Shown: positions 34,426-45,640 of the stretch, piece after piece
How positions within the stretch are numbered: position 1 is the first letter of the stretch
Layout: each line of letters starts with the position of its first letter
Origin: Cephalotus follicularis
Lineage: Eukaryota > Streptophyta > Magnoliopsida > Oxalidales > Cephalotaceae
DNA length: 64,000 bases
Direction: 5' to 3'
Assembly: GCA_001972305.1 (NCBI GenBank)
Contig: BDDD01001656.1
Coordinates: forward strand, 138,624 to 202,623
Made by a program: the position numbers and the translations under genes
Notes under the pieces: generated by a model
Database searches by the model: none
What the model was told of the DNA's origin: nothing
Seen by the model: the letters and a program-made list of their open reading frames with translations, nothing else

Positions 34426-36711
34426 GTTAAAGTGGAGGAATCATCCCGAACGTGAGGCTACTTGGGAGCTTGAGGAGCATATTCGGGAGCGATATCCGCA
34501 CTTGTTTGTTTGATGTATGTTTATGTTTGTGATTTCGGGACGAAATCTTCTTTTTAGGGGGGGTGGATGTAATACCCTGTTCGTTCCTAAATGTGTTTTT
34601 GCGGATTCGTAAATGTTTTTACGGATTTATATGTGTTTTCGGACTTTTAAGTGTGTTTAATTTTAAAGTCCGGTTGCCCTACGATTTGGGTTTATGTGAA
34701 TTGTGCGGTATGATACCGGTCCGATATTTGGGTATGTTATGCTATGTTGGGTTTTATAAATTCTTATTTTAATCCAAAATTATTTTATTAAAAACAAATT
34801 ATTATTCTTTTATTTTAATATTCCTTATTTTTCCTTTTCATTATTAATTCATTTTGTTATTATTTCTTTTTCTTTTCTTTTTCCTATTTTATCATTTTCT
34901 ACCATTTTCACCTACTACCTTCCACATTCTCCTTCTTTCCAGCATTTCCCACTATCAAATGCCATGTTAGAATCTCTCTTTTCCATTACAAAATCCAGAA
35001 AAGTTCCTTTCTTCCTCCTTTTGTCTCCTCCATTCTCCATTATTAGAGTATCTTGCCATTTTATATGTTGTCCACTTCTTCCTTGCAAGCCATTGTCAAA
35101 TCTGCATTGTTAGTGTGTAACAAACTACTGTGTAATTGTTTCTTCAAATTCCAGAAGGTAATCTCAACCCTTAATTGATTCTTTTGGGTTAAATTCTCTT
35201 ATTTTGCTATGTATGTCTAAAAATACCATGGTTTTGTATTTTCTTCTTTCTTGTTTCTGTTCACAGCCGAATAGTCTATTGTACTTGTGTTCTTCCTACT
35301 ATTTTCGGGGTTCTCTAACATCACTAAAGGTTAGTTAATTCATCCTCTTTGATTATATTTTGTTTCAATGGCTTACTTAGAGTTTTTATGCTCTTGGTAT
35401 CTTGGAGTCTTTGATTCTTTCCCAAACATGTTGTAATTGTGTTAGTGATGTTATCTGCGCGTTTTATGCACCTATATATGTCACAAACGAAGTTTATAAC
35501 ATCTGTATTTGATAAAACACAAAATCTAGACATGTTCATGCAATGTCTTCTTAGTTCCTTTTTGCAAGATAAATCATGGAAAGGTCGTTTCTTTGTCAAA
35601 TTTGTGTTTGTAAGTCACCTACAAGTCATATATAATCATATGTTTATGTCCATATGTCTTTGGTTTAATTTAAAAATCATTTGAACCAATTTCAGTAGCA
35701 AATCGTCGAATTTCCAAATGTTCTGCTGCTCAGAACAGCCGACTGTCTGAGTGGACAGTCGACTGGAATGGTTGGTAGTCGACGGGATTGAAGAACATAG
35801 TCGACTACTTGCATTTTTGGGTTGCGTAGTCGACTGTCACATGATCCAGCCGACTGCCCAGGGTCTCCAGTCGACTGTATCCCTGTTCCAGGCGACTGCC
35901 ATGCCCTGGAATGTGCTGTTTTCACCCGTTTTGATTCGTTTGACCCCCGAATCGATCCGAATCTTTTCCAAACACTTTTGTGAGTTTGTTTAATGCTTTT
36001 AATGTGTTTTAAACTCTTATACACATGATTTTGAATGTCTTTATAGATAATTGAATTTCAAGTGGATTCCGTTTAAAATTGCCTATTCGTAAGTACTTTG
36101 CAAGCGCATAAGGTACGGATTTTCTGTTCCTTGGCTATATGACATTCAAACTGAAACTGTTTTGATAAACATCTTCGTTTATAAAGTCGATGATGTTTCA
36201 TGATTTTAATATGTTTTAACTTTAAAGTTGGTTTGCCATTTTAATTGATTCTGACTTTAACTATACGATATGTTATGATACGATATGTTAGAATACGATA
36301 TGTTATGATATGACCAGTTTTTGAAACTGTTGTGACCAGTTTTTGAATATGTTGTGAGAAAAACATATTTATGTGTTTTAAGTTGATTTTGATAAATCAA
36401 TTATTTTAATTTAAATACTGAGTATTGTACCCACCTATGGGGCGTATCCATAGGCAGGTCAGAAACATGGATTTTCATGTTTTATGTTTTAAATTGGAAC
36501 TTTATTATGTTTCGAATTTTTCCGCAACCACTTAATATGTTAAATGTTAAGTTTTAATGTTTTGATATGACTGCCACGTTTTCGGCTGTTATTGGCTAAT
36601 AAAAGCAGACTTATGATTTGTTAAGAGATGTTTATGCTCATATATGTATGATCTGTTAAGTTATGTTATGATCCGACCCTGTGACGACTCCCGCCGTCCG
36701 GGGGTGTTACA
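34426..36711 (+). mobile_element. 5'-truncated inverted C copy: pol end, PPT and 3' LTR
   Basis: Plus-strand sequence that begins inside the chromodomain (34430-34512 encodes [16 protein letters not shown] to the end of Pol). Then come a polypurine tract (TTTTTAGGGGGGGTGGA at 34551-34567) and a 2,144-bp LTR (34568-36711) starting TGTAATACCC and ending CCGTCCGGGGGTGTTACA. The orientation is opposite to the surrounding C-family LTR. AAAGT occurs at the left junction and right after the LTR at 36711, which may be a target duplication. The LTR holds eight CAGTCGACTG-like motifs at 35730-35905. Confidence 0.85.
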
Positions 36712-37789
36712 AAAGTAATTTGTTTTAATAAAATAAGTTGGATTATAGTAAAATAAAATAAAAACCCAAACCCAACATTGCATTATCACATCCAAATTTT
36801 AGGCTGGTATCAGTCAGCCAAATCACATAGGTCCAAAACAAAGGGCAACAGGACTTTAAACAAAATTAAAAAGCCCGAAAACAAACACATAAAAGGTCCG
36901 TAAAAAGGCATACGAACCAGCAGGGTATTACAGTCGATGCTTAACATTATTGAAGACGTCGATGTCTTTTAGAAAGCGTTGATGTTTTTAGTGCCACATT
37001 GCGTGAGCGTCGATGTCCTTTGCAAGGCGTCAATGTCTTTGAGCAGAACGTGTAACCTGTGCATGAGCTCACTTCATGGGCATGTTTTCTCTCTCATCTC
37101 CAGCAGCCATCTCCCATTTTTGCATGCTATGGGAACGTGGGATCATGGCCATAGACTCCCTAGGAGTGAGGACCATGATCCTAAGTGAATGGGAGACTGG
37201 GAGAGAGAAGAAGGTGTCTAGTGATAAGTATTTTCTGCAGAAAATGAAAAACAGGTTGGAGAGTTTTTGTTGGGCAATGTGACTTCGATTTTCTCTCTGG
37301 AGAGTGTGTTCCTTTCATCTGAGATACACCAAGCAAGAGCTTATCTAGGGTGGATTGATTATTGACTTTATTGGTCAATATCAATTTACCTTTTCTAAGC
37401 TTAATGAGGGAGAGAGAGTTCATACACTTTGTTCTTGGTTATCATTGGTTGGATTGCTTGTTGTTCCAGCTACTTGGAGAAGATCAAAGAGGGAATCTAC
37501 TCAAGCGTGTAGCGGCAAAGAAAGAAGGAGTCTACACTGTTGGTATATCTCTTGGTCCTTCTCTTCTTGCCATGCTTGTGTGTCCCCATTGTTTGCTATG
37601 GTGACACCAATTCAATTCTGTTGATGATGTGGTGATCCATGTGTCCTGTGGTCATGCCATTATGGACTGCATTTGTTTTATTGGGTGATCTTCCGCTGCC
37701 ATGTTTGTATATTTTTGTTTTGTTCTACACCCTATAAGCCTAAGTCCGTTTTTGGCTCCGAATTCGGTTTATCCATTTCCGTCAATATG

Positions 37790-38848
37790 AACAGAAAAGA
37801 ATGAATGTGATTTTGAAAAGGAAATGAATGTGAAATGTGCTGGTGTTTATACCAGAAAAGGATTTTAAATGACGTTTCGTTTTCAAGTATGGCTGAGCTA
37901 TATACCAGAAAATGTATGATTTTGGAAATGTTCTGATTTTACGAAAATTATTAGAAAAATGGATTTCGACATGCGAAAAGTTCTAGTTTTATAAAAACTG
38001 GGAGATGATTTTCAATGATGTTTTGAAAGGTATAATTTGCAAACGTTTTGATTAAGATTATCAAAAACAAAGGATTTCAATAACGTTTTATAACTATGAT
38101 TCTTACTGGGCTATTTAAGCTCATTCCTTGCAATGTTTTTGTTTCCAAATAAAATGTTTTCCAGGAGACGATCGAAGGTGGAGATTGCGAGTATTAGAGA
38201 AAGTTCGTAAAGGAAGTTTTGGAAAGAAAGTACGTTATGTATGAACTACTTTTGACATAACGAGTTTATGTTTCTGCTGTATAACGCTGTTATGACAAGT
38301 CTATGTTTTTCGCTGTGACAGACGACGGGTAGACATAAATGTATAGAAATAAACGCTATAATTATAATGTTTTGATACGATTATGTTGTTTAGAAATTGG
38401 TGTTTAGAGTTATAGAATATATTTGAGGCTTATAATTCCACTGTAAATTGTTAGGAGTATGAAAATTTTTATGAAATAAGGATATTTGAAGATATCAAGT
38501 TATCGAGTATGATGTAATGTTTCCGCTGTTCTGTATCGTTGTTAGAAATGATTGTCATTATGTTTAATGGTTTCAAGTGAAAAGTATGATAATTCTAAAA
38601 GTTGGTATTAAAGGCTGTAAAGGTATCCTGTGAAGTTATTAATTATGATAAAGATGATTAATGATAATTCTAGGTATATTTTGAAGTTATGAGTTTATCA
38701 AATACGATTTAAGTAATATCATTGAATGGTTAATCACATATCGTTAAATGATTAAACGATTTGATGGTGAATGGTTCACCCCACGTAACGCACCGCATCC
38801 GTGAGGCTCGCTTCGAGCATAAAGTGAACTTGGGTTGGGGGCGTTACA
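37790..38848 (+). mobile_element. Gypsy solo LTR D, right part
   Basis: This continues LTR D after the ATATG duplication of element A. It ends TTGGGGGCGTTACA at 38848, followed by TATGA. It contains an AT-rich U5-like segment with repeated GTTTTGATTA and GGATTT motifs and no coding signal. The region before the end (CACGTAACGCACCGC, GCTCGCTTCGAGC) is GC-rich with a short hairpin at about 38808-38820. Confidence 0.85.
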
Positions 38849-38853
38849 TATGA

Positions 38854-39839
38854 AATGGCCGCCCGAATTGGTAATTAAAAGGCTACCATTGTTGACTTGG
38901 TCCAAGGTGTATTCTTTACACTGCTTGGACTAGTCTTGGCCTTTGTTTGGACATGAAAAGCACCGGCATTGTTCTTGCACAATGAGGCCTGCCATATGGT
39001 GAAGTAAGGGATAGATATTTGTTAAGTCTTTGCCAATTCTCAATGCTTGGAGAATAAGTAAGTTTAATACAAAAACTTACTTGACTTAACTTGCACACAC
39101 AAGAATTCGTCTCACTCTCCTTTCACCTGTCACTTTGGAGAGCTCTCTCCTATCTTCTCTTGCCGTCTCTCATCTTGTCCCATGGAGAAAATACAAGAGC
39201 TTGATGCTCTTGAAGAGAAGAAAATAAATCAACCTCCTCTTACCCTCCAATCTCACAATAGGTTGAGATAATTTGCACCTTGCATCTTATCTTTACTTAG
39301 GGTGAGTTTTAGATTAGGAATTAGATTCTCTGGCTTCTTACCTTCTTTATTCCTCTAGGGCAGCGAGTTCTTGGAGCATTTTGGTGAAGATGGAACTTGG
39401 ATTCAAAATGTATATGGAGCACATCAAGGAAGGATTGGAAGACCTAGGTAAGGACGTCTAACCTTCATTTTTTTCTTATGTATTTTGTGGTTTTTGGGAC
39501 ATGAAGAATTTTGGTTCTAGTTAGGGTTTGTATACCCTAGTCAAACCCTAATGGTTCCAAGTGGGAACCTCATCAAACCCTAAAGGTGTATATGTTATAG
39601 GGTTTAGGAATTGGAGGTGATTGATTAAGGTTTAGTGTGCAAACCCTAGCCCATCTCTTTTAATGTCCAAAGCTAGGGTTAGTGAAACCCTTAACTCCAA
39701 CCCATGCCCAACCTTTCTTGGAATCATATATTGGTTCAATTTAATAGCTACATTAGTGATCCTTAGCCTATTGGTACAAATATGGACTAGCATTTAGGGC
39801 ATGCCAATGCTTAGGCATGATTTGAAATAAAAAAATTTC
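38854..39839 (+). mobile_element. B-like LTR, right part (outermost layer)
   Basis: The sequence after the D duplication has no resemblance to D. It contains a CT-rich segment (39100-39180), repeated AACCCTAG-type motifs (39520-39680), and a TAGGTAAGGAC splice-donor-like site near 39447. It has no ORF with a known domain. Its length fits the missing right part of the LTR begun at 6700. The right end is set only by the start of the next LTR and lacks the CA terminus, so the assignment is tentative. Confidence 0.45.
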
Positions 39840-42275
39840 TATTAGATTAGGGTCACCCTACAAGCCATGAGGAGGCTGCAGACAAATGTATTATACATAT
39901 GACATACTCTTTAATTGTACATTCTTAGTTCAATTCGTGTTCTATTATGCATATTCAGTAAGATTGGCATTTTGCTATATGTATTATCCTAAACCGTCTC
40001 TACGGATTAGTTGATCACCATGTCAACTGAATACACATATAGCACCCTGTCCATAAAGGGTTGGATCTCATGCCTGAGAAGTTACGAGAATGAGATCCTT
40101 ACTCCCTTGTGACAAAAGTTCCAAGTCATAGGTTTACTTTCTTAGGGAAATTGATTAACCGCAAAGACTTGTCGTATTATGCTTGCCCTCTTGTGTGTGG
40201 GGGATGGATCATCTCATTGCCATTTGGGTTTTTACCCTAAAGTTGATACGGGGTGTGTCCAGAGGCATGACACTGAACCGACCCACCATAGGTTATCTAT
40301 TTGGAGACTCAAGACGTTTGTAAATAAAGTTCCTATTGTCGCGGTATTGTTTAGTCAAAAAGGACTAGTAGATCATACATGATTTACGTTGTATCCTTGG
40401 ACCTGAGCGGTTGGCATGAGTTGTGTAGTAACTGCTTGGTTTTGATTTTCGCCTTCCCCAATACAAGCCATGTGCTAGCAAAAGGGTTGTCTTTTGGCCT
40501 TGTGGGAGATGCATTGAGATGTATGGGAGAGTGCGCGAGATGGGATCATCACACTCGTGTTGAGGGTTATAGGCTATATGACATCTATGACCATTGAAGA
40601 CTTAATGTCTCGGCCGGGCACTGGGAGATTGGGAATAGAGGCTCCCATAGTCTTAATGTGTTCATGGAATTATAGTTATCACGGTTTTACCTAGGGGTGA
40701 CATTAATCCAAACCCTAGTCCGCGGTCGGAGCCGAGATGATGAAAGATACGTGGCACATAAACCGATGATAGTGACAAAGCATTGGGGAACCGGTTAACG
40801 AATGATAGACGTGGTACTTTGTGGTCCATGGATCCGGTGGTGATTAATGATCACATCGAGGCTATTAGCTGGATATTCGTACCAGAACTTTGGGATGTTC
40901 TGGGAAATTTATCATTGCACAGGAATTCCACCAGGCTTTCGAGTCCGGCCTGATTATTGGAAAAGTAATGCATGCTGCACAGTCGCTTGGTGGTAAATCT
41001 AGTTTTAACTAGTATATATAATTCGACATTTTGGTTTGTTTCTCTGTCCACAAATTGTCTTACTGATATATAAAGAGATTTTATAGACGAGACTTGCTTT
41101 AATTAAAAGTGAGAGACTTTAATTAATTAAATCATATAATGGGAGAGACATTTATAATATAAGGAGAGAGAGACTTTTTTTCAGGATTTAATTCATTTTA
41201 AGCCAAATTTTACACAAAATGCATCGGGCTCGTGCGCTTTTTCGTAAGAGAGAGACGCAAGCAGTGCGTCAACGCACAGAAGCACAAATCTCGGTCGGAG
41301 AAGGCCGACGCTTCACTCGGGTTGCCAAGAAACGAGGCATTCGTCCCTCCCCGGTACATCTCCTCTTCTCTCTCTTGCTTTTCCTCCTCAGTTTCTCCCT
41401 GGTGTCAAAGTTGAGTTTTTCCGTCTTTTGCGCCCAGGGTCTCTTTGCACCGCCGACGATCACTGTGTGTAGAGCCAATCAATGGCTCTATCTATTTTGA
41501 TCCTAGTTTAGGCATTTTTCGTTCATTTTTGGCTGGTTTGGTCAAGGGTGAGTCAACTCAACATTCTGGCGTGTCGGTTACTGTGACTTGGAGTTCCGCA
41601 CCGAGTCATAGAGAGTCTCAGTTGTAGGTGTATAGATATGTGGTTCTATGGCGCGGGGTTGTTGTGGCTGGACCTGCCTTCGTCGGGCGAGTTGACTCGT
41701 CGATGGCTATGATCGCCCGTTCCATGGAGATTTGCAGCGGGTCTCCACCACCAATGTGAAGATTGGGTTTTTTGGAGTCTACTGTTGGCGCGGCCGGTCC
41801 CTGGCGTGTTGAATCGAACCGTTGAGTCCAACTCAGCGAGTTACGGTCACTACCGGCTACGCCTTCACGTTCCGTGGCGCTTCCCGTAGGGTCTTCGCCA
41901 GCAATGGGTAGATCGACGGTTTTGGAGTCTGATGGTGTCGTGATCGGAGCTGCGCCAAACCGGTCGGATTCCGGCAGGTGGTCCGGTGACAAGCAGTGGC
42001 TGCTGCAAGCGCGTAACGGCAAAGTGGTGGAGCCTCCAACGTTGGTATGGTTAGTTCCCTTTTATTTTTGTGGTTACCAATGTGTATTCGGTTTTGTATT
42101 TTGTGCATGCTTGAATATTTGTTTAGTTCAATTGAACATTAAACAAAGATCCTCGGCGTATTGATTAAGGTAGTAAGATGTTAGTGCGAACCTTGACTTT
42201 CAGTCTTGGTATTTTTTAAAATTAAAATTATACACACTAGCATTCTAAACCCAAAATTGACCGGGTTTTCCAATA
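39840..42275 (+). mobile_element. 5' LTR of copia element B2
   Basis: 2,436 bp of the same family as 22881-25432, starting TATTAGATTAGGG (TG changed to TA) and ending TTTTCCAATA directly before a primer site. Landmarks shared with the reference copy are GACCTGAGCGG near 40401, AACCCTAGTCCGCGGTCGGAG near 40714, the GA-rich tract at 41165, and CAAGCGCGTAACGGCAAAG at 42006. The open frames at 41219-42164 have no domain and are not conserved in frame with the reference copy. Confidence 0.85.
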
Positions 42276-42276
42276 G

Positions 42277-42288
42277 TAGTATCAAAGC
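42277..42288 (+). promoter_or_regulatory. Primer binding site of element B2
   Basis: TAGTATCAAAGC, an initiator-Met-tRNA site with two G-to-A changes, one base after the LTR end. It shows that 39840-42275 is a 5' LTR rather than a solo LTR. Confidence 0.82.
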
Positions 42289-43690
42289 AATCCATTTTAA
42301 TTTCAATTGGACTTTAATTTCGATTTTGGTGGCTATTTTTGAATAATTAAAGTAGATGAAGTTCTAGTTTAATTCCCTTCCCTTGGTTTATTTTATAAAA
42401 TATATTTTTCTTAATACCAAAGGGAAACTAGGTTTTAATTAATCTATTGGGAGGTTTACTGGAAGGTCGACAGACTTGTTGTAATTATTTCGATTGCCAT
42501 CGAAAATTGAAATTGCTCATGTTTTTATTTAAAGTCTATTGTGGATGTAGATTTTAAATGTCTTATGCATGATAGGTTGCTATGGGACAGGACCTAACTT
42601 TTGATTTCTTTTGTGGATGGGTTAATATGCTTTATCATCTTGTGCTTTATTTGGTCTGTAATAAGGTTGCCTGAGTGCACCATTAATTCTTTATTTGTTT
42701 TATTCTCTCTCCCTCCAATTTGTATTCTATTCTTTATTTTTTAAATGTATTTGAAAATTTCATTTTGTAAACAAAGAAGAGAAGAATCACAAAGGAGCTT
42801 GGAGAGGAATATCTAGGAAATTGCAAGACCAAATGAAGGCCATGTATGCATGGTGCATTCTGTAATAAAGTAGTTTTAAATAGTTCACCTAGGAGATCGA
42901 GTGATTACATTTTCTCGTGTGATCACTTATAGATTTAGTCTCTGGCCAGGCCATTTTTATTTCTATGTGGGAAATAGGTTGCAAGAGATGGTTGTTTTCT
43001 TTTTTGCAAACAATCCAAACACGTCAAGCATGATAAGCTGTTCAAATGGATTGGAAGATAAAATCAATCTAATAACGGCTTTGGTAATATATAAAATTTT
43101 ATGAGACCAAATTCCTTCAACTTGTGAAATAATAAGTCTATAAGTGGTGGGACATAAGGTTGCCCCGCCGTTGGCCTTCCATGACTTTCGTTGAATGGTG
43201 TGGACATATTGGGGATAGCACTGCCACAGCAGAGGTCCGGCGTATGACCATTTCTATTCAATTTCAGTGTGAAGTGCACTGGAAGGAAATAACCATGTTT
43301 TGGCACTCTAGCAAGCACACTTGTGGGGATCAAAACGGGTTTATTTCTTTGAGGGTTGTGGGTTCGGACTTATAACGGAACCATATTATTGGCATGGCCC
43401 ATAACTGTGGATTATATGGCCCGGGAGGCCAGAATTTGTATCGGATCTTACATTATGGGCAATAGGTCCTTATGTAAATTGACACTCGTGTCTACCTATT
43501 TTTGTTATTGTGGTTATCATCAGCCATAGCTGAGGCCGTGATAAGCGAAATAGATTCCGATCCCCACTAGGAAGCAAGGGGTTTCCCGAATTCCACATGG
43601 AGGTGTGGAATACGATTAGAATAGTGGGAGGAGCCATAATTACAAAATACCAAGGATTATAGAAATATTATCTCTCTTTTTCCTCATATA
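42289..43690 (+). other. Untranslated leader of element B2
   Basis: 1.4 kb without coding signal, homologous to the leader of element A. The blocks GGTCTGTAATAAGG with GTGCACCATT (42655-42690), GAAGGCCATGTATGCATGG (near 42836) and GATTAGAATAGTGGGAGGA (near 43613) are all conserved. The motif triplicated in A appears here once, in altered form, near 43515 (ATCATCAGCCATAGCTGAGG). Confidence 0.65.
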
Positions 43691-44310
43691 GGTTGCTAGT
43701 TTTCACATACTCGACAAATTTCTCAAATTGGCAAACAACAAATTCAAACACATTTAACACACCTAAACTTGTACATCCGTTTTTCACTGAATGGAAACAC
43801 GTTTAGCATAACATTCTCACGAGCGTGAGAGTTGCACATGTTATGACTGAGATAACCCCGAGCTAGAGAACGATGTATCTGACCATCACAAGGCCAGTTG
43901 GGCTAAATGGTGGGACGACGATTATCGAGTTCGTACCCTAGGAGTTGTTGGCATGCCGACGCAATTGCATATACAGGTCAGGCACTCACAGACCTTGCGT
44001 GCCATGATTACATAACTCAAGGAGTTGTATAGCACCCAGTCGAGGACTGTAAAGGTAGATTTTGACCAGGATAGGTCAAGATCGTCTGTGATGCCTCGAT
44101 TTCGTACTTGAATATTCTCAAGGGGAGATAGATCCAGTGAATCTAAGTTCCAAGGGTGAAAACCCAAGGAAGAGGCAGTTATTGCAAGGGGATTCCATTC
44201 TAAGAAGAATCAAAAAGTTTTATATGGAGTTTGCCTACTTCCATTGTGGGAAACTAAGGCAATTGGAAGATATTGTAATTTGTTCCTATAGTCCAAAGCT
44301 GGAGATGAAA
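43691..44310 (+). pseudogene. gag: Copia gag remnant (element B2)
   Basis: Highly decayed. Pieces aligning to the gag of A are AKWWDDDYRVRT followed by VGMPTQL (43890-43970), LKELYSTQSRT (about 44018-44050) and a broken zinc knuckle FHCGKLRQLEDIVIC (about 44228-44275) that still has CX2C-like spacing in part. Several stops and frame changes occur and no start codon is left. Pol is missing after about 44310; the following 80 bases are unassigned, and then the LTR of element F begins on the other strand. Confidence 0.6.
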
Positions 44311-45128
44311 GAATAAAACTCTATTTATGGTCATTTTAGGCGTTAGGCACATAGGATGTTAAACTTTAATTTTCATTAAAGTGGCTCTAATACAAAGAAC
44401 GTCCCATATTCTAACACCATAAAAAATCATAAACAACTAAGTATCGCCAATAAACAACCAAGATAAACAATCACATATATACATATAGAGAAGGATAGAG
44501 TTTATACCAAGCTACCAACTCCTTCCTGCAAGTATCCGTTCTGAGACTTCAAACTTTCACTCAGGAACAAACAGCAGCGGAGTAACCTATGTAAATACAA
44601 TTCCTATATTACTAATTCTATTCTAGGATCAATATAGGATATGTAATTCTCAATTTAAGTAGTACGCCACCTATAGAAATCAAACTGTGGTGTTTGAAGA
44701 CAATGGTATTTGATTTCACTTTTCTCACTTTTGTTCTCTAAGAACAAAACAAGCACAATACTTTCTCCCTGCAAAACGTCAAAAAAACCAGAAGCAAAAC
44801 CTTCTCCTTGAAAATGTGTTCTCCCTTCTCTTTATGCATTCAAGCATCCAATGTCATGATCCACAAAGAATGGATCATCATAAAGCCCGTAATCAAGAAA
44901 ACTTATTACCAGGATTTCATTCCTTGAATCTCATCCTGTTTCCTTTCATTGCACCATGATATATGGCTTTACCATTTTGCCGCTGTATGACAAACACATT
45001 ATCCAATAATGCAAAATGTGTTTTGTCCATGCAATAGCCAAAAAGAAGAGAAAACGTGTTTTCCATGAAGCCAATGAGAATAGAGTTTGAGAGATAAGAA
45101 AATACATAATCCAATTATGCATTAATAC

Positions 45129-45585
45129 CGTTGGCTTTTTGCCACCCCTTTAAAATGTGTTAAAGGTTATGTTTCGATGATTAACAAACAAGTAACAAAC
45201 AAGAAATACTTGAATGCATGTTTTGATATGTTACAAACACATATACTCACTTGAATGTATGTTGAAAGTGTTGCAAAGGTTTAAATTGCAGAAACAGGCA
45301 CAATCCAGTCGACTGCCATGATGAACAGCCGACTATTGAGGTTGAGTAGCCGACTGCCCAAGGACGAATAGCTGACTGGATCTTCAAAGAAATCCAGAAC
45401 CTGGAACTTGCACTCTAGCCAGCCGACTGCCTCAGGCATCCAGTCGACTGCCATGACAATCCAGTCGACTGCCAAGGCTTTCCAGCCGACTGCCAAGAAG
45501 TGCACATTTCAACCAGTAGCTTTTGGAATGTCAAAATTCCCCACAACAGGTTTGTTAATTAAAAGTTGCCATATAGGTCATTTCA
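45129..45585 (+). mobile_element. 5' LTR of element E
   Basis: 457 bp. It matches the 3' LTR at 49555-50133 but lacks about 150 bases near its end (between CCACAACAG and TTTGTTAATT) and has about 25 bases that the other lacks. It carries eight variants of CAGTCGACTG/CAGCCGACTG between 45305 and 45495. It ends GGTCATTTCA. Confidence 0.9.
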
Positions 45586-45587
45586 AT

Positions 45588-45598
45588 TAGTATCAGAG
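45588..45598 (+). promoter_or_regulatory. Primer binding site of element E
   Basis: TAGTATCAGAG, an initiator-Met-tRNA site with one mismatch, two bases after the LTR end. Confidence 0.85.
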
Positions 45599-45640
45599 AG
45601 GTTATCTCATAATTCTTAATTGTTAGAGATATAAAGATCC

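Larger units (their letters stand above)
29897..36932 (-). mobile_element. C-family gypsy LTR complex in the A 3' LTR
   Basis: The outer ends (TGTAACACCCCCGGACGG at 29897, GGGTATTACA at 36932) are those of the C LTR in minus orientation, with GTCGA at 29892-29896 and 36933-36937. Host LTR pieces are 29897-30916, about 34050-34425 and about 36712-36932, some 1.6 kb in all, so it is a shortened solo LTR. Compared with 10962-13709 it lacks about 0.66 kb at 30459 and about 0.45 kb at the inner junction. Two further insertions lie inside: solo LTR K and an inverted C fragment. The CAGTCGACTG-type cluster is at 30640-30850. Confidence 0.85.
9761..37784 (+). mobile_element. Complete copia element A with nested insertions
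   Basis: The element is bounded by ATATG at 9756-9760 and 37785-37789. Its ends are TGTTAGATCT and CCATTTCCGTCA. Removing the three nested insertions and their duplications leaves LTRs of about 2,156 and 2,155 bp and an internal region of about 5.9 kb. It has a primer site, gag, pol in the order protease-integrase-RT-RNase H, and a polypurine tract, so it is a once-complete Ty1/copia element, Tnt1/Tork-like by its pol motifs. It sits inside the gypsy solo LTR D. The two LTRs differ at five positions in the first 86 or so bases, so it is not very young. Confidence 0.9.
28589..37784 (+). mobile_element. 3' LTR of element A, split by C-family complex
   Basis: The left part is 28589-29896 and the right part 36938-37784; together 2,155 bp, against 2,156 bp for the 5' LTR. 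The first bases read TTTTAGATCT instead of TGTTAGATCT, a single change at the terminus. It ends CCATTTCCGTCA before the ATATG duplication. The insertion at 29897 lies only about 107 bases further along the LTR than the one in the 5' LTR. Confidence 0.9.

Noticed and set aside
38854-39839. Possible host gene 5' region (CT-rich stretch, GTAAG-like splice site)
   Set aside because: No coding potential downstream, and the length completes the split B-like LTR. Kept as a low-confidence LTR part instead.
44397-45123. Possible host gene fragment between elements
   Set aside because: No ORF with a domain; position and length fit the distal part of the F LTR split by element E.
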